This document shows positions 17,225 to 25,370 of a stretch of 64,000 bases of DNA, piece after piece (position 1 is the first letter of the stretch; every line of letters begins with the position of its first letter). The stretch lies in the NCBI GenBank assembly GCA_963677445.2, contig CAXXGF010000080.1:70891-134890 (forward strand), given 5' to 3'. A model generated the notes under the pieces. The model was given only the letters and a program-made list of their open reading frames with translations. It did no database searches and was not told the origin of the DNA. The translations under genes and the position numbers were made by a program. This DNA is from G963677445 sp963677445 (GTDB lineage: Bacteria > Bacteroidota > Ignavibacteria > Ignavibacteriales > Melioribacteraceae).

Positions 17225-17276
17225 TTAACTTAACGCGCATGCCCTACAGGGCTTAAATACACTTTTTCTTTTATTA

Positions 17277-17295
17277 CCCCGGGCGTTGCCCGGGG
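17277..17295. repeat. perfect GC-rich hairpin repeat
   Basis: CCCCGGGC/GCCCGGGG around GTT, a perfect 8-bp stem beside the IS4-type element in DNA that was one repeat island before the insertion. In other islands (53286-53318, near 55222-55256) a similar GC hairpin follows a smaller palindrome. Confidence 0.75.
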
Positions 17296-17357
17296 CCTGG
17301 AGTTTGGCCGTTTTAGATAAAATATTAGTCTATAATCAAAAGATTCTTTTAAAAAAC

Positions 17358-17394
17358 CCACTTCGTACCAATAATATAATTAACAACGAAGTGG
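17358..17394 (-). terminator. terminator-like hairpin, cut off from its gene by an IS
   Basis: Stem CCACTTCGT (17358-17366) with ACGAAGTGG (17386-17394). On the minus strand it is followed by GTTTTTT. The nearest minus-strand coding remnant ends at 19130, on the other side of the IS5/IS1182-like element, so the element probably landed between a gene and its terminator. Confidence 0.6.
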
Positions 17395-17459
17395 TTAAAA
17401 TTCATTTTTTTCTAATAAATCAAATATAGTGCTTAAAAAGCATACGGTAATTCATAGTT

Positions 17460-19120
17460 AGGGTCTACTGAATTTATGCAAAGGTAAATTTGCCTGTAAT
17501 AGCAGTGTGGTTCATTATTTGTCTGATATTTTCTAATATTGTTCTCTTAAATAGCGATTTCATAATTCTTATAATGTATTTTAGTAACGACAAAAATAAA
17601 TTGTCCATTATTTTTACATAACGGACAATGTTCATCACAAAAAAGATTGCTCCTATCCAACTTTCAGATGTATCCTGTCTCCTCGCCCCTATTTCACCCA
17701 GCCCGTATCCGTTTCTTCCCTGTCCGAACTTTCCTTCTATTTCGGAGCGTTTGGCATTATCCTTTTTCCTTCTTTGCTTTTCTTCCTCCATCTCTTTCTC
17801 CTTTGGCCTGCCTAATGGCTTGCCATTGGTTTTTATTCCTTTTTCTGATAAATATTTTCTATTCGCCCTTGTTAAATATTTGAGGTCCGTTATTACTACT
17901 TCCGGATAATAGCCGTAAAACTGATAATACTTCTCAACCTGATATTCCATATCGCTTCCTTCATCATACGCATCCCAACTTAAGTTATCTATCCTCGCAA
18001 ATCCATCTATGAGTGATACGCCGATCTTTGCTCCAAACTCCACTTTAGATTTTGCTTTCCCTCTGACTATTGGTCTTACATAGGGCTGGCTTATATTTAC
18101 TATTCTGTCTGATACTCGATGGCTCTTCTTTTTGTACATTTCTTCCTGTTGACTGTAGAGCAATTGTATTACCCAAAATTGTTTCTGCTCTCTTTTGTTT
18201 AATGGGAATTCCTTCCCTTCAAACATATCTAATAATTTATGAATACTCTTGATATTTCTTCTTAAATATCTGATTTGCTTCCCTACTGCTTTCCTGATCT
18301 CTCTGTGTGTTTTATTGCCTTTTTTCGATTCTGACAGGTATTCTTTTGCCGCTCTTTGTCGATAGCTGCGCGGCTTTTTAGTCAAATCTGTTTTTTTGTA
18401 TAGTATGTCTATCAGGTTTTCGCTTATCAGCCTTGCTTCATTTAGCAAATCCAGATCGGTCGGATATTTGATTTTCTGTTCAGCTGCTGTCGCGTCAAGT
18501 ATCAGTTTCCCTTGATTTTTACTTGTCTCTTCTTTTTCTTCTCCTGATTCTGGCAGTACCTCTTCTTTATCCGCAGCTTTGGCTTTGACTTCGGTTTTCT
18601 TTTTATTTCTTTCTACTATCTTTAATATCTCTTCTGTCATTTCATCAAACTGCTCATATCCCATTCGCTTCCGTATATGAACCATCAGACTTGGATCAAA
18701 TGCCGCTTCCTTCTGGAAACTGGTAAATCCCAGAAAATATTGTATGTAGATGTTTTCCTTTATCTGTTCTAATATTTCTACATCACTATATCCATATTTG
18801 TGTTTCAGTATTAAAGCGCCGATAACCAGTCTGCCGCTTTTGGCATATCTTCCATGTTTTTTGTCAAAGTTCCTTGAGTAGATTTCTTCCAGCTTTTCCC
18901 ATGGCATTAGTTTTGACAATTTCACCCAGCGGTTCTCTGGATCCAAGTCTGCTTCAAATGGGTGTTGAAACTCAAATATTTCTATCTGCTTTGTGTTTTC
19001 TATTTTTATCATAAGTGCAAGCTTTTTTATTGCAATATATTAATTTCCTTGCACTTTTGCCACTTTTTATTCCTCTATATTATTTTATTACAATAACTTA
19101 ACACTTTTTCAGTACACCCT
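17460..19120. mobile_element. IS5/IS1182-like insertion sequence, full length
   Basis: About 1.66 kb, bounded by imperfect inverted ends AGGGTCTACTGAA (17460) and its counterpart ending at 19120 (AGGGTGTACTGAA on the minus strand). It has one long transposase gene. The target duplication is unclear; at most a TA-like 2-3 bp is shared. An internally deleted copy in the same orientation lies at 34050-34607. Confidence 0.85.
17474..19012 (-). CDS. IS5/IS1182-like transposase
   Basis: A 512-residue transposase. The N-terminal DUF772 region (RLVIGALILKHKYGYSDVEILEQI and AAFDPSLMVHIRKRM) is the usual recognition part. The catalytic aspartates appear in LILDATAAEQ near 190 and VVITDLKYL near 385, and the glutamate in RSEIEGKFGQGRNGYGL near 435. 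A lysine- and glutamate-rich insert sits between the first D and the N-terminal region (about 145-185). The frame is intact and the C-terminus runs to within 14 bases of the left end. The exact IS group is uncertain between IS5 subgroups and IS1182. Confidence 0.88.
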   Translation of the reverse strand: MIKIENTKQIEIFEFQHPFEADLDPENRWVKLSKLMPWEKLEEIYSRNFDKKHGRYAKSGRLVIGALILKHKYGYSDVEILEQIKENIYIQYFLGFTSFQKEAAFDPSLMVHIRKRMGYEQFDEMTEEILKIVERNKKKTEVKAKAADKEEVLPESGEEKEETSKNQGKLILDATAAEQKIKYPTDLDLLNEARLISENLIDILYKKTDLTKKPRSYRQRAAKEYLSESKKGNKTHREIRKAVGKQIRYLRRNIKSIHKLLDMFEGKEFPLNKREQKQFWVIQLLYSQQEEMYKKKSHRVSDRIVNISQPYVRPIVRGKAKSKVEFGAKIGVSLIDGFARIDNLSWDAYDEGSDMEYQVEKYYQFYGYYPEVVITDLKYLTRANRKYLSEKGIKTNGKPLGRPKEKEMEEEKQRRKKDNAKRSEIEGKFGQGRNGYGLGEIGARRQDTSESWIGAIFFVMNIVRYVKIMDNLFLSLLKYIIRIMKSLFKRTILENIRQIMNHTAITGKFTFA

Positions 19121-19129
19121 AAATAATGT

Positions 19130-19350
19130 TTAGAACCAATACATCGACATTGTATTATTTTCAAGAATGTTATAATTTGAACGCCATTTTATGCATCTCC
19201 GCCAGAGATGTCTTCCAGATGGTCTATAATATTCTACAATAATGGGATCTATAGAAGGTTCGTTTTTATTTACTTTGCCTAGTAGAGGATTCACAAACCA
19301 CCCCGGGTAATCATATACCTTACAAGATCTCTGATATACTCAGATCGATA
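19130..19350 (-). pseudogene. C-terminal gene remnant truncated beside the IS
   Basis: An open stretch of about 70 codons without a start, ending in TAA at 19130, reads as normal protein: YDYPGWFVNPLLGKVN, then IDPIIVEYYRPSGRHLW, then RSNYNILENN. An in-frame TGA closes it upstream near 19355. I do not recognise the family. Its stop is 10 bases from the IS right end. The former terminator is probably the hairpin at 17358. The rest of 19121-19500 shows nothing else. Confidence 0.4.
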
Positions 19351-19507
19351 GAATTTTAATTTTATTGCATATCGTTTATAACAAAAAAAAGATCTTGTCG
19401 GGTAATAAATGGACAACAACTTCTTAGGATATTTTCAAAAATTTCCGAGATTTCATTTAGCGAGAGATAAGGAGTTCTAAATCAAATAATATAATGTCAT
19501 AAAAAAA

Positions 19508-19533
19508 CCTCCGGGTTTTATAAATCCCGGAGG
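19508..19533 (-). terminator. terminator of T9SS cargo gene A
   Basis: CCTCCGGG/CCCGGAGG stem with a 10-base loop; on the minus strand a run of seven T follows. Nearly the same hairpin ends cargo genes B and C. Confidence 0.9.
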
Positions 19534-19570
19534 TTTGCAGTAATATTCAATAAATAAAGTGACTTTGGCA

Positions 19571-22500
19571 CTATTTCATCAGCATCATTTTTTTGGTTGT
19601 GCCGAATGACTGGCCGTCAACGCCTGCTGCTTCGATTGAATAGAAATAAACTCCGCTTGAGAATTTTGAGGCGTCAAATTCCGTTTCATGAAGACCAATC
19701 TCAAATTGTCCGTTGACCAGTTCCGCTACCTGTTGGCCTACAACGTTGTAAACTTTTACGCTTACTTTTGCCGCTACAGGAAGTGCGAATTTGATCTTTG
19801 TAGTCGGGTTAAAGGGGTTAGGATAGTTCTGGCCAAGGCTGAACTCTGTTGGGACAAAGTCAACTTCTACAGTGTTGCTGTATGCGTATGTCCCGTCAAA
19901 GTCAACCTGTTTCAGTCTGTAATAATACGTACCCGATGTCGCGTGATGATCAACAAAGCTGTAGCTATGCGCTTCAGCGCTTGTTCCGTTTCCATCTGTA
20001 AATCCGATTGAGGTAAAGCTGACATCGTCTGAGCTTCTTTCAACTTCGAAACCTTTATTGTTGGTTTCTGTTGCTGTTTCCCAGGTAAGTTCAATTTTTT
20101 CGCCTGCTACGTTAGCCGCGAATGTTGTGAATTCAACCGGTATAGGACCTGTGTAAGCGATTGATACATCCAGTGATGTAAGCGACGTGTTGGTAACAAC
20201 AACATCTTTTGTTTCACCATCCATGATAGTTTCACTTACAATTGTTCCGCCGAACGGATCCTGAACTGTCATTTCGATAGTTCCCGATACTTCAGGAATA
20301 GCGATTGTAGCTGTGAATTCAGTTCCTGTTCCGAGCTGCCACTGAATCTTATGTGTAACAGTTCCATTCATGTTGATATCGCCTGCGCGGAAATCATAAA
20401 GTGAAGCCATTGACGCGTCAGGAAGTACCATTCTTGAATCGAAAATACCAGCGGGAGGAGCCGGAGGAAGTTCTGCTTCCATAAGGTCCGCGTCGATACC
20501 ATCTGTTGCGTTAGGATCGATACCAACCATCATGTCATAAGAAGCATTTCCATCGGTTGCATTTATCGTAATTTCATAAAACGCGTTTGTATTCTCAGCA
20601 TAAACAGGATTTCTCTTAGCGGGCGCCATATTCAAAACCAGCTCCCCTGCCCCGGTTGTTTTCACCCAGTATCCATGACCATAATGTAATTCATCCGAGT
20701 TAATATATCCATCGGAAAATCCAAAAAATCCGCTTGAGATTATACCTTCCGGAATAGAGGCGATATCGGCAGCCGGAATAGCAAAATGCAATGGTCCGAT
20801 AAGATTCCATCCTTCGGCAACTCCGATATTGCCTGAATGAATCTGGCCGCTCATCTCCTGTCCGCCGGCTTCAGAAAATTTAATCCAGTAACCTTTGCCA
20901 ATCTCACCTTCGGTCACATTAATATACCCGTAAACCGGATCAAAAGCGTAAGCGTTGGAAGAAGACGTCGGGAATATCGTGGAAAAACTCATATCACCCG
21001 CGAAAACCGGAAGTGAAACAATATTCCAACCCTCGTCGGTTTGCCAGGTCATATTCATGCCCTTTGAAAAATGTATTTCGAGGACATTAAGTGAACCATT
21101 ATTAGTTTCAAATTCTGACTGCTCTTTCATATTGATATTCACAATGCTGCCTCCAAAAGGGTCCGTCAGGTAAAAATTACCATCAGAAAGGTCATTCGGA
21201 TTCCAGGATAACACCATCGGCATTCCATCATCACCAGGCTGGAAACGTACTTTCCAGAGAGCCTGATCATCTGAAATATTTCTAAAATCTTTTAAACTGG
21301 CCAAATCTTCATTCGGAAGTATCCATCTCGCGTCAAAAGCTCCGAGCGGGGGAACCGGCGGAAGTTCTATTTCCCCGAGTTCCTCATCAATTTCATCCGA
21401 GGCAAGGTTATTCATTCCGAATTTCAGATTTTCGAAAAGGCCTGTGCCCCCTCCATCCGAAACCTGAAGATTTGCTTCAAACATATAGTTCGGACCGGGA
21501 GAACCGGTCATATTTATATCACCTTCATAAGGCACAATTGTTTGTCCAAATACCGTCACATGGAGTGTGTCCTCAATAGATGAATAAACCTGGATTATTA
21601 CTTTGCCGGTTTCATCAGTTGTGGCAACTTCATAAATTTCTTCCGATGAAAGACATACAGTCGCGTTTGGTTTAGCTATCCCTGTTCCGTAAGCCAGTAC
21701 AGTGATCTCCACTTCATTATACCCGGGCGAAATACTGTTTTCATGCAAAACCTGAACGGGATAAGGAGTTGTTTTCCATACTTGTAAAGCCGGATCACCA
21801 AGAGTAACATAAACTCTGAAATGATATTCAACCCAATGTTCATTTCCATAAACAGTATACATATATAATTTACCACGGTTCAACACCTGACCCGGTCTGT
21901 CCATTCCTTCCTGGAATAAACCGATATAAATGCCTTTATCATTTTTATTGTTATATGTGGTGTGCGTATTGGAAGTAGGCCCTAAAAAGGCGCATGCTCC
22001 GCGGGGCGTCTCAAGTGATCCTGTCTGAATCCACGCTTCGCCGAAACATGTCTGACTGGCGTTATACATACCTACACCGCAGCCGATACTGGTTACAAAA
22101 GGTAATTTCATTCCATTGGCCAGATCATAAACATCTTCGACATGCATCCCATAACATGAAGCCGACCATCCTGTGGTCCAGCCTTCCCCCCTGTAATTAA
22201 GTATTCCGCGTCCTTCATCAACCGCGTCAATAACATACTGCACATTAGCCGGGCATGGCCATTTGCTCATTACAGTGTCAATATATGTATAACCCCCATC
22301 TTCATACATAACCCGGGCTGTGTATCTTTTCGTTTCCACCTGTGACTGATAGGCATTATTCGAGCATACAATAGCTTTCTTCAACCAGCCTGTGCCATCA
22401 ACAACCGGCTCCTTCTGGTAATTCAGAAATTTATTCATCATTATCTCAAGTCTTGCATTTCCCTGGTGGGTGAAACGTCCGTACATAACATCGGGAAAAT

Positions 22501-23263
22501 AATCATCCCCATCTATTTCAACAAAATAGTTATCATATACAAAAGTATAATCGTAGGAAATATATTCGACAGGGAAATATCCGTTATCCCCCATAAAAAG
22601 TACATATGTGGGAGGATTCTGCCAGGTTGAATAAGCGTCAGCGATATGCGCTTTAACTATTTCGGGTGTGCTTGCCGAAGCGCCGATTTCGCTGAATTTT
22701 GTAATATGCACCTCGGCGCCGGCGCTGTGTCTCCATTCAGCATAAGGCTGAAATGTTTCATAATATTCATCCGGCATTATTATCAGCATTACATCATGGG
22801 CGCTTTCCACCCCGTCAAAATTCCTCTGAAGAACCGATTCATAATTTAACAGGAATCCCCTGTATTGAGCTCCGAATGATGGAGCAATTCCCTTGCTTTT
22901 AACAATCTTCGGATTTTTTGCCTGACCCCGAAGATATTTTACCCTGATAGTCATACTTTCGGTAACTTCAAGTTCTTTTTTTGCCGCGGAATATTTCACC
23001 GGGTAAGCGGCAACTCTCGCGATCCTGAAATCACGAAATATGGCTGGTTCATCATTTGATACTGGATATTCAGGGTAAACAGCTGAACTTCTGTAAGCGG
23101 TCGCTTCTTCAACATACGCCGGTTCATCATCACCTTCCCACCAGCTTTCGCGCGCGGGAGCAAGATTAATATTTTCAAATTTATGAACCGCGCCTTTTTC
23201 AAGAACTTCTATTTCTATCGCCGCGTCATCCGGAATCGCCAGCACTTCGGCAATATATGGCAC
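19571..23263 (-). CDS. T9SS cargo gene A, C25 gingipain-like protein (main part, after a frameshift)
   Basis: 1230 residues continuing the N-terminal piece at 23226-23522; the two join at an extra base near 23264. Order: propeptide-like beta region; C25 domain from KGIAPSFGAQYRGF to CFGEAWIQTG (about 125-425); Ig-like strand region (VTVFGQTIVPYEGD); two copies of a module with the LPP.PP.G.FD-R--LP motif; a WQTDEGWNIVSLPV region; an fibronectin-III-like domain (WETATETNNKGFEVERSS); and a type A sorting domain with NYPNPFNP, ending TKKMMLMK. It should be exported by T9SS and anchored on the surface. The catalytic cysteine candidate SIGCG is present, but the histidine position reads YRGEGW, so peptidase activity is doubtful. 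Confidence 0.88.
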   Translation of the reverse strand: MPYIAEVLAIPDDAAIEIEVLEKGAVHKFENINLAPARESWWEGDDEPAYVEEATAYRSSAVYPEYPVSNDEPAIFRDFRIARVAAYPVKYSAAKKELEVTESMTIRVKYLRGQAKNPKIVKSKGIAPSFGAQYRGFLLNYESVLQRNFDGVESAHDVMLIIMPDEYYETFQPYAEWRHSAGAEVHITKFSEIGASASTPEIVKAHIADAYSTWQNPPTYVLFMGDNGYFPVEYISYDYTFVYDNYFVEIDGDDYFPDVMYGRFTHQGNARLEIMMNKFLNYQKEPVVDGTGWLKKAIVCSNNAYQSQVETKRYTARVMYEDGGYTYIDTVMSKWPCPANVQYVIDAVDEGRGILNYRGEGWTTGWSASCYGMHVEDVYDLANGMKLPFVTSIGCGVGMYNASQTCFGEAWIQTGSLETPRGACAFLGPTSNTHTTYNNKNDKGIYIGLFQEGMDRPGQVLNRGKLYMYTVYGNEHWVEYHFRVYVTLGDPALQVWKTTPYPVQVLHENSISPGYNEVEITVLAYGTGIAKPNATVCLSSEEIYEVATTDETGKVIIQVYSSIEDTLHVTVFGQTIVPYEGDINMTGSPGPNYMFEANLQVSDGGGTGLFENLKFGMNNLASDEIDEELGEIELPPVPPLGAFDARWILPNEDLASLKDFRNISDDQALWKVRFQPGDDGMPMVLSWNPNDLSDGNFYLTDPFGGSIVNINMKEQSEFETNNGSLNVLEIHFSKGMNMTWQTDEGWNIVSLPVFAGDMSFSTIFPTSSSNAYAFDPVYGYINVTEGEIGKGYWIKFSEAGGQEMSGQIHSGNIGVAEGWNLIGPLHFAIPAADIASIPEGIISSGFFGFSDGYINSDELHYGHGYWVKTTGAGELVLNMAPAKRNPVYAENTNAFYEITINATDGNASYDMMVGIDPNATDGIDADLMEAELPPAPPAGIFDSRMVLPDASMASLYDFRAGDINMNGTVTHKIQWQLGTGTEFTATIAIPEVSGTIEMTVQDPFGGTIVSETIMDGETKDVVVTNTSLTSLDVSIAYTGPIPVEFTTFAANVAGEKIELTWETATETNNKGFEVERSSDDVSFTSIGFTDGNGTSAEAHSYSFVDHHATSGTYYYRLKQVDFDGTYAYSNTVEVDFVPTEFSLGQNYPNPFNPTTKIKFALPVAAKVSVKVYNVVGQQVAELVNGQFEIGLHETEFDASKFSSGVYFYSIEAAGVDGQSFGTTKKMMLMK

Positions 23264-23522
23264 TAGCCGGAAAACCAGGCTTAGTCATAAACTTTTCGGT
23301 CAGCAGGTCTGCCTGGTGATATATTTTATCCTCTGAATTAATTTCCCTCATCATAAAACCTGAGAGCTTTATACTAATAGTTGTGCTGCTTTCAGAATCT
23401 TCAAGAATTTGAACTTCCGGTGTGGTATTCTCCGCGCTGCCGTTGAGAGATACCCATTGCGAAAAAATTGTTACAGGCAGAATAGTAAGAAAAAGTAACA
23501 AAAACAGATTTCTAGGTCTCAT
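23226..23522 (-). CDS. T9SS cargo gene A, N-terminal part before the frameshift
   Basis: The first 85 or so residues of the protein continued at 19571-23263. It has a signal peptide (MRPRNLFLLLFLTILPVTIFSQ) followed by WVSLNGSAE and the propeptide-like ILEDSESSTTISIKLSGF shared by genes C and D. Paralogue C reads PGYPAVPYVAEV where A reads PGFPA then shifts: the codons GCT and GTG are separated by one extra A. The start at 23522 has GAGGAA upstream. The shift is either a real inactivating mutation or a sequencing error; the downstream frame is otherwise well kept. Confidence 0.8.
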   Translation of the reverse strand: MRPRNLFLLLFLTILPVTIFSQWVSLNGSAENTTPEVQILEDSESSTTISIKLSGFMMREINSEDKIYHQADLLTEKFMTKPGFPASAIYCRSAGDSG

Positions 23523-23839
23523 TGTTTCCTCATTGTTTGGTCCCTGAGAAGTAATTATTTGTGTGTTGTATGTGATAATCTGATAATATCATTTCAAATC
23601 CGGGATGCAGGAATAGCTCGGAGTGTTATTAAGTGAGGCTCGTGGAAAGAATATTTTAATGACATTTGTTCACTAATAAAATCATATAAATATGCATCTA
23701 ACTTATTAAGATACAAATTACATTCATCATTGTAAACGTTTAAGTAAAACTTAATTGATATTTGTCACAAGGGTTACGGCGGGTCAGATTGGGCCTGCTT
23801 GACAAGTGATATTTTTTGGCTGAAAAAAAGCAAAAAAAA

Positions 23840-23866
23840 CCTCCGGGGTTTTAAAAACCCCGGAGG
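23840..23866 (-). terminator. terminator of T9SS cargo gene B
   Basis: CCTCCGGGGTTTT paired with AAAACCCCGGAGG (one central base) followed on the minus strand by a run of eight T after a G. Confidence 0.9.
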
Positions 23867-23900
23867 TTTATCGTAATATTTTATAAATAAAGTGACATTG

Positions 23901-25076
23901 TCACTTCATAAGCATCATTTTTTTTGTGGCGCTGAATGACTGCCCATCCACGCCTGTCGCTTCTATCGTATAGAAATAAACACCGCTTGAGAATTTTGAA
24001 GCGTCAAATTCAACTTCATGAAGGCCTGTCTCAAATTGACCGTTAATCAGCCCGGCAACCTGCTGACCAACAACGTTATAAACTTTCACACCTACTTTTG
24101 CCGATACAGGCAAAGCAAATTTGATCTTCGTAGCCGGATTGAAGGGGTTAGGATAATTCTGACCGAGGCTGAATTCTGTGGGCACAAAGTCAACTTCCAC
24201 AACTTCGCTGAATGCGAATGATCCGTCAAAATCGACCTGCTTCAGCCTGTAATAATATTTACCCGCTCTCGCGTTATGGTCAACGAAGCTGTAGCTGTGA
24301 GCTTCCGCGCTGGTGCCGTTCCCATCCATAAATCCGATTGAGGTGAAGTTATCATTATCTGAGCTTCTTTCAACTTCAAAACCTTTGTTGTTGGTTTCTG
24401 TAGCTGTTTCCCAGGTGAGTTCAATATTTTCACCTGATACGTCAGCCTTGAAAGAAGTTATCTCAACTGGAATCGGCGCGGTATAATTTACTGTAATATC
24501 AAGTCTGGTAAGCGCGGTGTTGGTTACAATTACATCTTTTGTTTCACCATCAAATATTGTTTCGTTAACAACAACTCCACCATAAGGATCCCGAAGATTC
24601 ATTTCAACTTCTCCCGAAATTCCGGGAATAGAAACAGTAATAGTAAAATTCGGGCCCCCATGCCCGATTTGCCAAAATAACTTATGTTCAATAGCTGCGG
24701 TAGTATTCATATCACCCTGCCGAAAATCTCTGTAAGAAGGGGTATAACCATCAGGAAGATATAATACGGCTTCCATTACACCGGCTGGTGGAATCGGTGG
24801 AATGATCGATTCTCCCAGGTGCGCATCGATTCCATCTGTGGCTGTCGGGTCAATGCCCAGTTGCAGATCCAAATGTGCGCTGTCATCTGTAGCGTGAATA
24901 TTTATTTCATAAAACGCGCTGTCCCATTCTGTAGTGACAGGCTCTATTTTGCCATCTGCAAGCTTCAGAGCCGATGAAAAATTATCAACAGAATTATCTG
25001 GTAAGTTACTCTGTGAAAAAAGTGACGCGGGAAGATACAGTAAAAAAAATAATATAAAAAAGCTGCCATATTTCAT
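23901..25076 (-). CDS. T9SS cargo gene B, short secreted protein without peptidase domain
   Basis: 391 residues: signal peptide (MKYGSFFILFFLLYLPASLFSQ), one copy of the module found in the large paralogues (GIDPTATDGIDAHLGE, then IPPIPPAGVMEAVLYLP and a DFRQGDMN segment), a fibronectin-III-like domain (WETATETNNKGFEVERSS) and a T9SS type A sorting domain (NYPNPFNPATKIKFALP). It lacks the C25 region altogether. It looks like a trimmed relative of genes A, C and D, sharing their last 360 residues. An adhesin or matrix role is a guess. It has its own terminator and about 380 bases of leader before gene A. Confidence 0.88.
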   Translation of the reverse strand: MKYGSFFILFFLLYLPASLFSQSNLPDNSVDNFSSALKLADGKIEPVTTEWDSAFYEINIHATDDSAHLDLQLGIDPTATDGIDAHLGESIIPPIPPAGVMEAVLYLPDGYTPSYRDFRQGDMNTTAAIEHKLFWQIGHGGPNFTITVSIPGISGEVEMNLRDPYGGVVVNETIFDGETKDVIVTNTALTRLDITVNYTAPIPVEITSFKADVSGENIELTWETATETNNKGFEVERSSDNDNFTSIGFMDGNGTSAEAHSYSFVDHNARAGKYYYRLKQVDFDGSFAFSEVVEVDFVPTEFSLGQNYPNPFNPATKIKFALPVSAKVGVKVYNVVGQQVAGLINGQFETGLHEVEFDASKFSSGVYFYTIEATGVDGQSFSATKKMMLMK

Positions 25077-25310
25077 CCGTTCCTCCTGGTTGCTTCATTA
25101 AAATTATATTATAAAAACAATAATAAATTGTGCGAGTCTGTCTGTTCCGGGAAATATTCCTTCCGGCTTTTGATTGTAAGAAGCTGAATCTTTCCTGTTA
25201 GCAACTATTTGTTATAAAGATATCATAACAAAACACCTTGATTTTAAGATACGAATATATTTGATCATTTTAAATGGATATTTTTTTTAATGGCGGCATT
25301 CAAAAAAAAA

Positions 25311-25335
25311 CTCCGGGGTTTTAAAAGCCCCGGAG
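25311..25335 (-). terminator. terminator of T9SS cargo gene C
   Basis: CTCCGGGG/CCCCGGAG stem (25311-25318 with 25328-25335), followed on the minus strand by nine T. Confidence 0.9.
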
Positions 25336-25370
25336 GTTTATAGTAATATTTTATAAATAAAGTGACATTG

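Larger units (their letters stand above)
15603..17242. mobile_element. IS4-type insertion sequence with passenger gene
   Basis: A complete element bounded by perfect 19-bp inverted repeats, GCATGCGCGTTAAGTTAAT at 15603-15621 and its complement at 17224-17242. Identical 7-bp flanks CCTACAG (15596-15602 and 17243-17249) are the target duplication. Removing the element restores a small palindrome, GCCC-TACA-GGGC, so it inserted into a hairpin repeat. Inside are a transposase (plus) and a divergent AbrB-like gene (minus). Intact repeats and open genes suggest a recent, possibly active copy. Confidence 0.93.
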
